Origin: Micromonospora humi
GTDB lineage: Bacteria > Actinomycetota > Actinomycetes > Mycobacteriales > Micromonosporaceae
Direction: 5' to 3'
Length of the DNA: 64,000 nucleotides
NCBI RefSeq assembly: GCF_900090105.1
Contig: NZ_FMDM01000004.1
Span: 372,001 to 436,000 of the forward strand
This document shows, piece after piece, positions 1-6,981 of this stretch. Below the pieces are notes generated by a model. It did not search any database, was not told the origin of the DNA, and saw only the letters and a program-made list of their open reading frames with translations. The number at the start of each line of letters is the position of its first letter. The first letter of the stretch is position 1. The translations under genes were made by a program, and so were the position numbers.

Positions 1-2
1 GA

Positions 3-677
3 CTCCCGCCGGGTCGGCGCACCCCACGCCGCAGCAGTCGAGGTGGCGTCGGAGTGCTGGTGCTCTGTTGCTGCGGCGGAGTGGCGATCGGCGCGAGCAG
101 TGACTCTCCGGCCGGCCCCGGCAAGAAGGGCGCCGCTCCGGCCACGTCGGCGACGAAGAGTGTCGGGGCCGCCGCCCCCGCACCGGCGATCGTTGATCTG
201 ACCGCCTCGGCCCCGGCTTCGGCCTCGTCGACGCCGGAGTCGAGCCGGGCCGCGTCCCCGCCACCCCAGGTCCAGATCAGGACCGTCTCCTCGACCACGA
301 GGATCGACTACCCCACCAGGACGGTGAAGGACGCCACCCTGCCGCGCGGGACGAAGAAGATACGCATCCGCGGCATCGCGGGCGTTCGCACCCTCACGTA
401 TCAGGTGACGGTCACCGACGGGGTGCAGACCGCGAAGAAGCTGATCCGGTCGGTGGTCACGAGGCAGCCGGTCACGCAGGTCGTTTCCGTCGGCACCAAG
501 CAGACGCGTAGGTGCGATCCGAACTACAGCGGGGCCTGCGTGCCGATCGCGAGCGACGTCGACTGCTCTGGCGGCAGCGGCAATGGTCCGGCGTACGTGG
601 CCGGCCCGGTCCGCGTCATCGGTAGCGACATCTACGATCTGGACCGGGACGGCGACGGAGTCGGTTGCGACGACTGA
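3..677 (+). CDS. Secreted/anchored G5 and excalibur domain protein (5' end outside window)
   Basis: The frame is open to the left window edge, so the true start probably lies upstream; the first in-window start is GTG at 54. A short hydrophobic stretch (LVLCCCGGVAIGA) looks like the end of a signal anchor. It is followed by an Ala/Pro/Ser-rich linker (about residues 20-75 from position 54) and a G5 domain (about 75-150, ending VTQVVSVGTK). The C-terminus is an excalibur Ca-binding motif (DLDRDGDGVGCDD) with a paired Cys upstream. G5 domains are found in cell-wall-binding and Rpf-type proteins, and excalibur motifs in extracellular Ca-binding proteins. I infer an exported wall-associated protein. 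No catalytic domain is visible in this part. Confidence 0.8.
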   Translation, partial: LPPGRRTPRRSSRGGVGVLVLCCCGGVAIGASSDSPAGPGKKGAAPATSATKSVGAAAPAPAIVDLTASAPASASSTPESSRAASPPPQVQIRTVSSTTRIDYPTRTVKDATLPRGTKKIRIRGIAGVRTLTYQVTVTDGVQTAKKLIRSVVTRQPVTQVVSVGTKQTRRCDPNYSGACVPIASDVDCSGGSGNGPAYVAGPVRVIGSDIYDLDRDGDGVGCDD

Positions 678-731
678 CCGACAGATCTGGTACGGACGGT
701 GGTGCGACCTCCGCGCACCTATGCTGGGTCG

Positions 732-1190
732 ATGGTTCTCGCGGACGTGACCGGTTCCTGGGCCGGCACCAACGGCTTCCGGATGATGCCCGCCGACCCG
801 CTCGTCGAGTCACCGGCCACGCTGACCGTCGCGTCCGCCGCCGGCGGTCACCTGACCACTGTGGCGTACTCCTGGGCGCATCCGGACGACGGCCCGCAGC
901 ACGGCCTGGTGGTGATCGCCGCCGGCGAGTCGCCGGGTTCTCTTGTCGCCTGGTGGGGTGACTCGTGGCACCAGCAGCCGACGACGATGACGCTGACCGG
1001 CGCGGTGGGCGGGACGGTCGAGCTGGCCGGCGAGTACGGCGGCGGTTGGGCCTGGCGGATCGTGTTCGACACCGTCGAGCCGGGCCACCTGCGGATGCGG
1101 ATGGACAACGTCGTCCCGGCCGACCAGGCCGAGCCCGACGCGCCCGCCGGCCCGTACCCGGTCATGGTCACCGACCTGCGTCCGGCCTGA
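732..1190 (+). CDS. Hypothetical protein, DUF1579/lipocalin-like
   Basis: A 152-residue protein without signal peptide or membrane segment. The N-terminus VTGSWAGTNGF, the alternating beta-strand pattern and the Trp-rich middle (AWWGDSWHQ, GGGWAWRIVF) resemble the DUF1579/lipocalin-like fold that binds small hydrophobic ligands. ATG at 732 is preferred over GTG at 699 because the product then begins at the conserved GxW motif of the fold. It stands alone, 54 nt after the excalibur gene and convergent with the SUKH gene. The function is unknown and the family assignment is by pattern only. Confidence 0.6.
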   Translation: MVLADVTGSWAGTNGFRMMPADPLVESPATLTVASAAGGHLTTVAYSWAHPDDGPQHGLVVIAAGESPGSLVAWWGDSWHQQPTTMTLTGAVGGTVELAGEYGGGWAWRIVFDTVEPGHLRMRMDNVVPADQAEPDAPAGPYPVMVTDLRPA

Positions 1191-1212
1191 TTCTCGCCGG
1201 CCGGCGCACCGC

Positions 1213-1764
1213 CTACGCGTAGGGCTCGAAGCGGGGCGGCGGAAGCTCCCGCAGGTGATCGAGCAGGTGAATCCTGCCGGTGCCGCTCAGCGCGTCGAGC
1301 AGCAGATCGGCCATGCCACCGGGATAGTGCTCCGCCTCGTCGCACCGGATGTCGACGATCCGGCATCCCCACGTCTCGGCGGGCTGGTCGGTCAACTCCC
1401 AGCACAGCTCGAATTCACCGTTCACCGTGCCCCAGGCAAGGAGATCGCCGGATCGCGTGCCGAATCGCCCCTGGCGGCGCCCGACGACGTTCGCCGATTC
1501 GTTACGCCACGACAGTTGCGCGACGTAGCTGGTCGGATGGCCACGCCAGTCCGCTTCTTCCGGGTGGAACACCTGGACCAGCCCGAGGGCACCGGGCGGA
1601 AACCGCTCCACGTAGCAGCGGAAGTCGGTCGGGAACGGTCGCCCGAAGGTCTTTCGCAGGGACGGCCAGTCCGGCGCGTACGACGTGGCGCCGTGCCAGC
1701 CGACCAGATCGGCCAGCAGGTCGATCGCGGGACACTCACCCGTCATGCCGACATGATCCACCAC
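1213..1764 (-). CDS. SMI1/KNR4 (SUKH) family protein
   Basis: A 183-residue protein with the SUKH core: the N-terminal helix, LRKTFGRPFPTDFRCYVERFPPG (about residues 36-58), and later strands with DLLAWGTVNGEFELCWEL. SUKH proteins often act as immunity proteins against polymorphic toxins, but many are stand-alone housekeeping proteins. No toxin gene is adjacent here, so an immunity role is unproven. The start is GTG 1764; an alternative ATG lies at 1746 (MTGECPAID). Confidence 0.75.
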   Translation of the reverse strand: MVDHVGMTGECPAIDLLADLVGWHGATSYAPDWPSLRKTFGRPFPTDFRCYVERFPPGALGLVQVFHPEEADWRGHPTSYVAQLSWRNESANVVGRRQGRFGTRSGDLLAWGTVNGEFELCWELTDQPAETWGCRIVDIRCDEAEHYPGGMADLLLDALSGTGRIHLLDHLRELPPPRFEPYA

Positions 1765-1809
1765 CCGCCGACCCCGTGACCTGCGGGTGGGGTCGCCTCC
1801 ACCGGTGGC

Positions 1810-1884
1810 GTCGATCTAGGAGTTATGGCACCTCAGAAATATGGCAGATACCGCATTTACGGGCACCACAGATCCATGATCGAC
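1810..1884. repeat. Dispersed palindromic repeat, family A, copy 1
   Basis: Imperfect inverted repeat with 22-nt arms at 1810-1831 and 1863-1884, beginning GTCGATCTAGGAGTTATGGC and ending GATCGAC, around a 31-nt centre. The arms closely match those of a second intergenic copy at 5256-5329, while the centres differ. It codes for nothing. I infer a REP/MITE-like element. Confidence 0.7.
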
Positions 1885-1921
1885 GGAGCAACCGGGCCGC
1901 GCTCCCGTCCTCTCGGGGGGT

Positions 1922-1964
1922 GATCAGGAGGGTGGCGGCACGGCGCGCCGCCACCCTCCTGATC
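1922..1964 (-). terminator. Strong hairpin terminator of the cellulase gene
   Basis: Perfect 18-bp stem (1922-1939 with 1947-1964; arm GATCAGGAGGGTGGCGGC) and a 7-nt loop. It lies 19 nt past the cellulase stop codon on the minus strand. There is no U-tract, which is usual for high-GC actinobacteria. Confidence 0.85.
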
Positions 1965-1982
1965 GTCGAGAGCGGGCCGGCG

Positions 1983-4097
1983 TCAGCTCACCGTGCCGGT
2001 GACGGTGCCGCCGGACTTGGTGACGTAGTAGGTCAGCTTGGTGCCGCTCCAGAAGTGGAACGTCAGGGTGACCCGCTGGCCGTCGTTGACCTCGGCGAAG
2101 AACTCCGGCTTCAAGGTGATCGTGTTGCTGCTGTAGTTCGGCGCGAACGTCACGTCGAACTCCTTGAACGGGGTCCAGTTCTGCGGGCCGGCGTTGCTGC
2201 CGTCGGCGTACTTCGCCTCCATGGTGGCCAGTTGGTCGCCGCGGAACTGCGCCGGCAGGTTGAACCCGCCGGTGGGGCCGGTGGCGTTGCCGAGCACCGG
2301 CGGGTCGTACGTGACGATGCTGATCCGCCAGGGCACGCCGGCGGAGAAGCGGGCCTGGAGGTTGGCGTTCACCCCGTAGGCGCGGGAGCCGACCAGCCGG
2401 GTGAGCGCCGACGCGGTGAGCGTGAGGGTGCTGCCGGAGACCGTGTAGTCGACGCCGTTGACCAGGTCGGTGGTGCCCTGCCGCAGCCCCTGGAACGTGG
2501 TGCCGTTGAGGTTGAGGGTCAGGCTCTTGGCGGTGATCGTGCCGGTACGCGGCACGTACACCTGGTCGCGGGACGCGGTGCCGGAGCGGGTGGTCCAGCT
2601 CGACCTGATCTGCGCGAACAGCTCCGGGTCCTTCCACACGAAGGACGTGCGGTCGAAGTGCTGGCCGTTGTCCCAGAGCTGGGTGGTGAGCTTCCGGCTG
2701 CGCGCGTAGTGGCCGAGGAACTCGAAGAACTTGAGCTTCTCGCCCTGCTCGATGGTGCCGGTGTGGCGGTCGAAGCCGAGCAGGCCGTACTCGCCGATGA
2801 TCACCGGGATGTTCCGGGTGACGAACGCGGTGTAGACCCGGTCGAACTGGTCGGTCAGGTCCTGCTGCACGGTGGCGTCGAACGTCGTGCCGCCGGCGAT
2901 GTTCACGCTGAACGGCCAGTAGCCGTAGAAGTGGACGGTGGCGATCAGGTTCGGGTCGTTCAGCGCGTTGAACGTGCTGACGAGTTCGTCGACCCGGGCC
3001 TGCTCGGCCGACGTGTGCAGGGTGGGCAGCACGAGCAGCCGGGTGGCGTTGTTGCCGCCGGACTGGCGGACGATCCGCTGGAACGAGGTGTTCAGCTCGT
3101 TGAGCAGGGTGGCGTTCTGCGCGTCGCCGGAGCTGCCGGTGAACTGCGGCTCGTTGACGCTCTCGAAGACCAGCTTCGACGAGGAGCCCCGGAACGCGGC
3201 GGCGATCTGGGTCCAGAGCGCGTTGTAGCGGTTCAGCACCGTGGTCCGGTCGGTGGGCATCGTGTTGATCCATTGCCACGAGTCGTGGTGGATGTTGATG
3301 ACCACGTAGAAGCCGTCCGCGAGGGCCCAGTCGACCACCTCGTGTACCCGGCTGAGCCAGGCGGCGTCGATCGTGTAGTTCGGGGCGCCACCGTGGTGGT
3401 TGCTCCAGGTCACCGGGATCCGGATGCTGTTGAAGCCCTGCGCCCGCACGTTGTCCAGCAGCGCCTGGGTCACCCGCGGGTTGCCCCAGGCGGTCTCGTC
3501 CGCGCCGACCGCGTCGAACGAGTTGCCGAGGTTCCAGCCGGGCTGCATGGCGGCGACCGCGGCCATCGCGTCCCCGGCCGGCGGCGGGGTGGTGGGCGGG
3601 GGCGTGGTCGGCGGCGGCGTGGTGGGCGGCGGGGTGGTGGTGGGCGGCGGGGTGGTGCCACCGACGCCGCCGGTGCAGGCGACGCCGTTGAGCGTGAACG
3701 AGGTCGGCGCCGTGTTGGCGCCGGACCAGGAGCCGTTGAAGCCGAACGAGACGCTGCCGTTGGTGGCGATCGCGCCGTTGTAGCCGACGTTGGTGGCGGT
3801 GACCTGCGCACCGGATGAGCTGACCGAGGCGTTCCACGCCTGGGTGACCTGTTGGCCGGACGGGAACGTCCAGCGCAGGCTCCAGCCGTTCACCGGGTCG
3901 CCGAGGTTGGTGACGGCGACGTCGGCGGTGAAGCCACCGGCCCACTGGCTGGCGGTCGTGTAGGTGACGCGGCAGCCGGCGGCCGCCTGGGCGTTGGTCG
4001 CCAGGAGGGCGGTGCCGGCGACGAGTGTCGCGGCGGTGGCGGCCACGAGACCGACCCGGGTGCGGGCCCGCCTCGCGGTACGGAAGAAGCCGAGCAT
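1983..4097 (-). CDS. Secreted modular cellulase/xyloglucanase: CBM2-GH5-CBM_X2-CBM46-like
   Basis: A 704-residue exported glycoside hydrolase acting on beta-1,4-glucans. The modules in order are: an Arg-rich signal peptide (1-40, ending NAQAAA), CBM2 (about 41-145, bounded by the typical Cys42/Cys141 pair), a TTPPP linker (149-173), and GH5 (about 176-500). The GH5 acid/base is Glu316 (FESVNEPQF) and its nucleophile is Glu436 (PVIIGEYG). An Ig-like CBM_X2 (about 510-595) and a CBM46-like module (about 600-704) follow. The GH5-Ig-CBM46 order is that of the Bacillus Cel5B type (GH5_4 glucanases/xyloglucanases), in which CBM46 helps form the active cleft. Whether xyloglucan is a substrate is inference. 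The gene is monocistronic, with its own promoter/operator and terminator. Confidence 0.93.
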   Translation of the reverse strand: MLGFFRTARRARTRVGLVAATAATLVAGTALLATNAQAAAGCRVTYTTASQWAGGFTADVAVTNLGDPVNGWSLRWTFPSGQQVTQAWNASVSSSGAQVTATNVGYNGAIATNGSVSFGFNGSWSGANTAPTSFTLNGVACTGGVGGTTPPPTTTPPPTTPPPTTPPPTTPPPAGDAMAAVAAMQPGWNLGNSFDAVGADETAWGNPRVTQALLDNVRAQGFNSIRIPVTWSNHHGGAPNYTIDAAWLSRVHEVVDWALADGFYVVINIHHDSWQWINTMPTDRTTVLNRYNALWTQIAAAFRGSSSKLVFESVNEPQFTGSSGDAQNATLLNELNTSFQRIVRQSGGNNATRLLVLPTLHTSAEQARVDELVSTFNALNDPNLIATVHFYGYWPFSVNIAGGTTFDATVQQDLTDQFDRVYTAFVTRNIPVIIGEYGLLGFDRHTGTIEQGEKLKFFEFLGHYARSRKLTTQLWDNGQHFDRTSFVWKDPELFAQIRSSWTTRSGTASRDQVYVPRTGTITAKSLTLNLNGTTFQGLRQGTTDLVNGVDYTVSGSTLTLTASALTRLVGSRAYGVNANLQARFSAGVPWRISIVTYDPPVLGNATGPTGGFNLPAQFRGDQLATMEAKYADGSNAGPQNWTPFKEFDVTFAPNYSSNTITLKPEFFAEVNDGQRVTLTFHFWSGTKLTYYVTKSGGTVTGTVS

Positions 4098-4166
4098 CGT
4101 GGTTCCTTCGGGTGGTGGGGTGTGCGCGTGGACGGGTCGGGCGGGCGCGCACCCCGCCCGGCGCGA

Positions 4167-4195
4167 GAATAAGTTTGCATTCCAAACATTGTCAA
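4167..4195 (-). promoter_or_regulatory. Cellulase promoter with embedded palindromic operator
   Basis: On the minus strand a perfect -35 hexamer TTGACA (4190-4195) is followed after 17 nt by a weak -10 TTATTC (4167-4172). The spacer carries the palindrome GTTTGGAATGCAAAC (4173-4187, 5-nt perfect arms). The predicted leader to the ATG at 4097 is about 60-65 nt. A palindrome between -35 and -10 is a classic repressor site. It does not match the CebR-type box TGGGAGCGCTCCCA, so the regulator is unknown. Confidence 0.5.
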
Positions 4196-4291
4196 TCGGC
4201 GATGATGGATGCTCTGGAGGTCGGGGGTGTAGGCGGACCGGCTGTCGGGTACCTCGCGCCCGACCCCTTACCCCTGCTCAGGAGGATCCCC

Positions 4292-4987
4292 ATGACCGTC
4301 GTACTCGCCGTTGTCTGCAGCGACGGGGTGGTGATCGGCGCGGACTCCCAGATCACCGAGAGCGACCGCGGCCTGAGCTTCCCGGCCCAGAAGCTGCACC
4401 CGCTGGGCTCCTGCGCCGCCTGGGGCGGCAGCGGCGCGCGGGGCGTGCTCAACGACCTGCGCCCCCTCCTCCAGGACTCGGCCACCGCCATCCTCGAAGC
4501 ACCCGACATCGGCGGCGAGCTGCAGGAGCGCGTCCTACCCGTCTTCCGGAAGCACTACGAGAACTACATCCCGGACGTGCCCGGCGAGGGCAGCGGCGGC
4601 GGGGTGTCGGCGTACCTGCTCGCGGCCGGCTACAGCCAGGGCGGCCCGTGGATCGTGGAGATCAACCCCAACGGGCTCATCGGCCGCTACGAGGACGTGG
4701 GCTTCCACGCGATCGGCTCCGGCGCGCCCATGGCCCAGCAGGCCGGCGCGTTGCTGTCCCACTTCCGGATGACCACCCGCACGGTCGAGTTCGGCGTGGT
4801 GGGCGTGGTGCGGGTGCTGGAGGCGCTGGAGCGGACCTCGCCGTCGGTCGGCGGGCCGTTCAGCGTCGCGTGCATCCGCGAGGAGGGCGCCCACCACCTC
4901 GACGAGAAGGAGATCGCCAAGGCACTGAAGGACGCCGAGCGCTGGCGCGACCTCGAACAGGAAGCGCTCGACAAGCTGTTCGACTGA
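4292..4987 (+). CDS. Orphan proteasome-like Ntn-hydrolase
   Basis: A 231-residue protein with the 20S proteasome beta-subunit fold. Removing Met1 would expose Thr as the N-terminal nucleophile (MTVVLAVVCSDGVVIGADSQ). Asp (ADSQ) and Lys (PAQKLHPLG) fall where the catalytic Asp17/Lys33 of beta-subunits lie, and a Ser/Gly-rich motif (GSGGGVSAYLLAAGY) matches the Asp-Ser region. There is no propeptide. No prcA/prcB, pup or mpa lies nearby, so it is not the classical proteasome locus; it resembles the Anbu/HslV-like orphan peptidases. ATG 4292 is chosen for the AGGAGG-type site at 4279-4285. The upstream ORF extension has no support. Protease activity is inferred. Confidence 0.8.
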   Translation: MTVVLAVVCSDGVVIGADSQITESDRGLSFPAQKLHPLGSCAAWGGSGARGVLNDLRPLLQDSATAILEAPDIGGELQERVLPVFRKHYENYIPDVPGEGSGGGVSAYLLAAGYSQGGPWIVEINPNGLIGRYEDVGFHAIGSGAPMAQQAGALLSHFRMTTRTVEFGVVGVVRVLEALERTSPSVGGPFSVACIREEGAHHLDEKEIAKALKDAERWRDLEQEALDKLFD

Positions 4988-5004
4988 CGCTCCACACGTT
5001 CGAA

Positions 5005-5037
5005 AAAGGCCGTTTCCGCCTGGCGGAAACGGCCTTT
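5005..5037. terminator. Bidirectional terminator
   Basis: A near-perfect 15-bp inverted repeat (AAAGGCCGTTTCCGC and its complement) with a 3-nt loop. It lies between the proteasome-like gene (+) and tRNA-Ala (-) and ends in TTT on one strand and AAA on the other, so it can serve both. Confidence 0.85.
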
Positions 5038-5045
5038 GAACTGGG

Positions 5046-5119
5046 TGGAGCTGAGGGGATTTGAACCCCTGACCCCCTCGATGCGAACGAGGTGCGCTAC
5101 CAGTCTGCGCCACAGCCCC
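5046..5119 (-). tRNA. tRNA-Ala (anticodon CGC)
   Basis: A 74-nt cloverleaf on the minus strand. The acceptor GGGGCTG pairs with CAGCTCC, leaving the G3:U70 wobble that is the alanine identity element. The anticodon stem CCTCG/CGAGG carries loop TTCGCAT, giving anticodon CGC (reads GCG). The T-arm is GGGGTTCAAATCCCC. The 3' CCA is not encoded (genome reads CCC after the discriminator A). No integrase or direct repeat flanks it. Confidence 0.95.
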
Positions 5120-5255
5120 TCCGCCGGCGAACCGGCGCAGGTCCCACCCGGCTTTCACCGGGCGGGCCGGCGCCAAGGCTAACAGGTCCCGCCCCCACCA
5201 CGCGAACCACCCCGCCCCACGCCCCCACGGCAGCGGGTCTCAGCTCGCCCTTCTC

Positions 5256-5329
5256 GTCGATCTTGGAGTTGTGGCACCTCCGACGAGTCGCCAATGGGGC
5301 AACCTTGGCGCCACAAGTCCAAGATCGAC
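5256..5329. repeat. Dispersed palindromic repeat, family A, copy 2
   Basis: Inverted repeat with 23-nt arms (5256-5278 and 5307-5329, 21 of 23 complementary), starting GTCGATCTTGGAGTTGTGGC. The arms match those of copy 1 at 1810-1884. It lies in the 245-nt non-coding gap between tRNA-Ala and sepX/glpR; nothing else is visible in that gap. Confidence 0.75.
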
Positions 5330-5364
5330 GCAAGCGGGAGGCGGGGAGGGGGAGGGCCGGGGGG

Positions 5365-6141
5365 TCAGGCGCCCCGGCCGGACTGGTAGGGGCGGCCGCG
5401 CAGGCCGCCGGCCCGCCGGTAGGAGACCGAACCGCCGCTGGCGGCCGGCGGCAGGTCCGCCGGCCGGTCCAGGCCCATCGCGGTACGCCGGACCGCCTCC
5501 CGCTGGGCGGCCAGCCGGCGCTGCGCCTCCCGCCGGGCCGCCGCGCGCCGGGCCTGCTCGCGGCGCACCTCGGCCTGGCGGGCCGCCAACCAGGCCGCCT
5601 CCCGGGCGTCCGCGCGCCGCCGCCGGCGCTCGGCCAGGGCCCGCTGCCGCAGGTGTACGACGTACGCGACGAGCAGCGCGCCGGTGACCGAGACGCTGAT
5701 CCAGAACCCGGGACCGACGAGCATCACGCCGACCAACTCGACCAGGTTGAGCAGGAGCAGCGCGGCGAGCACCCGGCGGCGGCGGTAGACCGCCGGGGTG
5801 TGCCGACGCCGGGGCGGGTGCCGTCGGCGGGACTGCGCCGGGATCGCCGAAACGGGCCGGAGTCGGCCGGAGCGCCGCCGGACCGGCGGGGCGGAGACCG
5901 GCCGGTCGAGACCGCCCGTGTCGGAATTCTCACTCAAGGTGACGACAAGCGCGCGCGGCGGGTGCAGCGGGCGTCGTCCGGGCACGGTGCGGCGACGACG
6001 CTCGCGCTGGAGCACCCGCGCCGTCGACTGCGCCCGCTCCGCCACCAGCCGCTCGGTGGCGTCGTACCGGCGGACCAGCGCCGGAGCGAAGGCGAGCAGA
6101 CCGGCGGCGGCGAGGACGGCGAGGAGCACCGACGTCGGCAC
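5365..6141 (-). CDS. sepX: Divisome membrane protein, SepX/GlpR family
   Basis: A 258-residue membrane protein. The first TM segment is at the N-terminus (TSVLLAVLAAAGLLAF), followed by RRYDATERLVAERAQS, a basic linker, two close TM segments (VLAALLLLNLVELVGVMLVG and FWISVSVTGALLVAYVV) and a long Arg/Ala/Glu coiled-coil. This is the actinobacterial family called SepX in Streptomyces (needed for sporulation septation) and GlpR in Corynebacterium (membrane receptor of the gephyrin-like Glp). The M. tuberculosis homologue, Rv0996, also follows glp and rimJ. The start is GTG 6141, 7 nt after GGGAGG; longer in-frame starts up to 6180 lack a better site. Confidence 0.82.
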   Translation of the reverse strand: MPTSVLLAVLAAAGLLAFAPALVRRYDATERLVAERAQSTARVLQRERRRRTVPGRRPLHPPRALVVTLSENSDTGGLDRPVSAPPVRRRSGRLRPVSAIPAQSRRRHPPRRRHTPAVYRRRRVLAALLLLNLVELVGVMLVGPGFWISVSVTGALLVAYVVHLRQRALAERRRRRADAREAAWLAARQAEVRREQARRAAARREAQRRLAAQREAVRRTAMGLDRPADLPPAASGGSVSYRRAGGLRGRPYQSGRGA

Positions 6142-6326
6142 CCTCACCCCTCCCGTCACCAAGTTCGGGGCGAGCGCCACACGACCGCAACTTCTTCCGT
6201 CGACTCTCGTTAACGGCGCACATCATGCGGGCGGACAGCGCTTGCCACAGCTTGCAGTTACTTGAGGTTACGGGCCGCCGACCCGGTTCACCGTGCGCCG
6301 CGCCGGGCGCTCACCGCCCGAAGGGG

Positions 6327-6968
6327 TCAACGCCGGTTGTCACGTACGCGGTGCCAACGGGCCAGCAGCCCGCCCTCGGCGGCCACTTCCTCACCGGTCA
6401 TCGCATATCCGATGTGGTCCCGCCAGGCGCCGTCGATGTGCATGTACCGCACGTGGTAGGCCTCCTCGCGGAAGCCCAACTTCTCCACCACCCGCCGGGA
6501 CGGGACGTTCTCCGGCCGGATGTTCACCTCGATCCGGTGCAGGCCACCGGGGCCGAACGCGTGGTCCACGGCGAGCGCCACCGCGGTGGGGATCACACCC
6601 CGGCCGGCCACCCGGGAGTCGACCCAGTAGCCGACGTACCCCGAGCAGAACGCCCGCCGCACGATGCTGCCCACGTTGAGGTGGCCGACCAGCCGCTCCT
6701 GCCCGCCCTCGCGCAGGCAGACCGCGAACGGCATGCCGTCGCCGGTGCGCGCGGACCTCCGCTGGTCGGCGTGGACCAGGCGGAACGCGGCCGGCGAGTT
6801 CGTCTCGTCCCACCCGCCCGGCACGTGCGACTCCCACGGGGCCAGCCACTCCCGGTTGGCCCGCCGGATCGTCGACCAGGCCACCGCGTCCGAGCGCCGG
6901 TAGGGCCGCAGCACCACCGGACCGTCCACCAGCACCGCCGGCCACCCCGGCGCCCGCCGGAACATCAC
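6327..6968 (-). CDS. rimJ: GNAT N-acetyltransferase, RimJ/RimL type
   Basis: A 213-residue acetyltransferase. It begins with the substrate-side strand (VVLRPYRRSDAVAWSTIRRANREWL). The acetyl-CoA-binding motif A is GYWVDSRVAGRGVIPTAVAL, and the late VNIRPENVPSRRVVEKLGF strand is typical of the RimJ/RimL family that acetylates ribosomal-protein N-termini or small amines. It lies 13 nt after glp and before sepX/glpR, in the same order as M. tuberculosis Rv0994-Rv0996. Its role in division is unknown, and true substrate specificity cannot be read from the sequence. Confidence 0.88.
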   Translation of the reverse strand: MMFRRAPGWPAVLVDGPVVLRPYRRSDAVAWSTIRRANREWLAPWESHVPGGWDETNSPAAFRLVHADQRRSARTGDGMPFAVCLREGGQERLVGHLNVGSIVRRAFCSGYVGYWVDSRVAGRGVIPTAVALAVDHAFGPGGLHRIEVNIRPENVPSRRVVEKLGFREEAYHVRYMHIDGAWRDHIGYAMTGEEVAAEGGLLARWHRVRDNRR

Positions 6969-6981
6969 CGAACCCTCGCGC

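Noticed and set aside
1213..1764. Toxin-immunity locus around the SUKH protein
   Set aside because: No polymorphic toxin, WXG100 or RHS gene adjacent.
1776..4185. Long open frames on both strands across the cellulase gene
   Set aside because: They are GC-rich shadow frames with Gly/Arg/His-rich, motif-free products; only 1983-4097 carries domain motifs, a signal peptide and a terminator.
5046..5119. tRNA-Ala as an integration site
   Set aside because: No integrase, no direct repeat of the tRNA end and no composition shift nearby.
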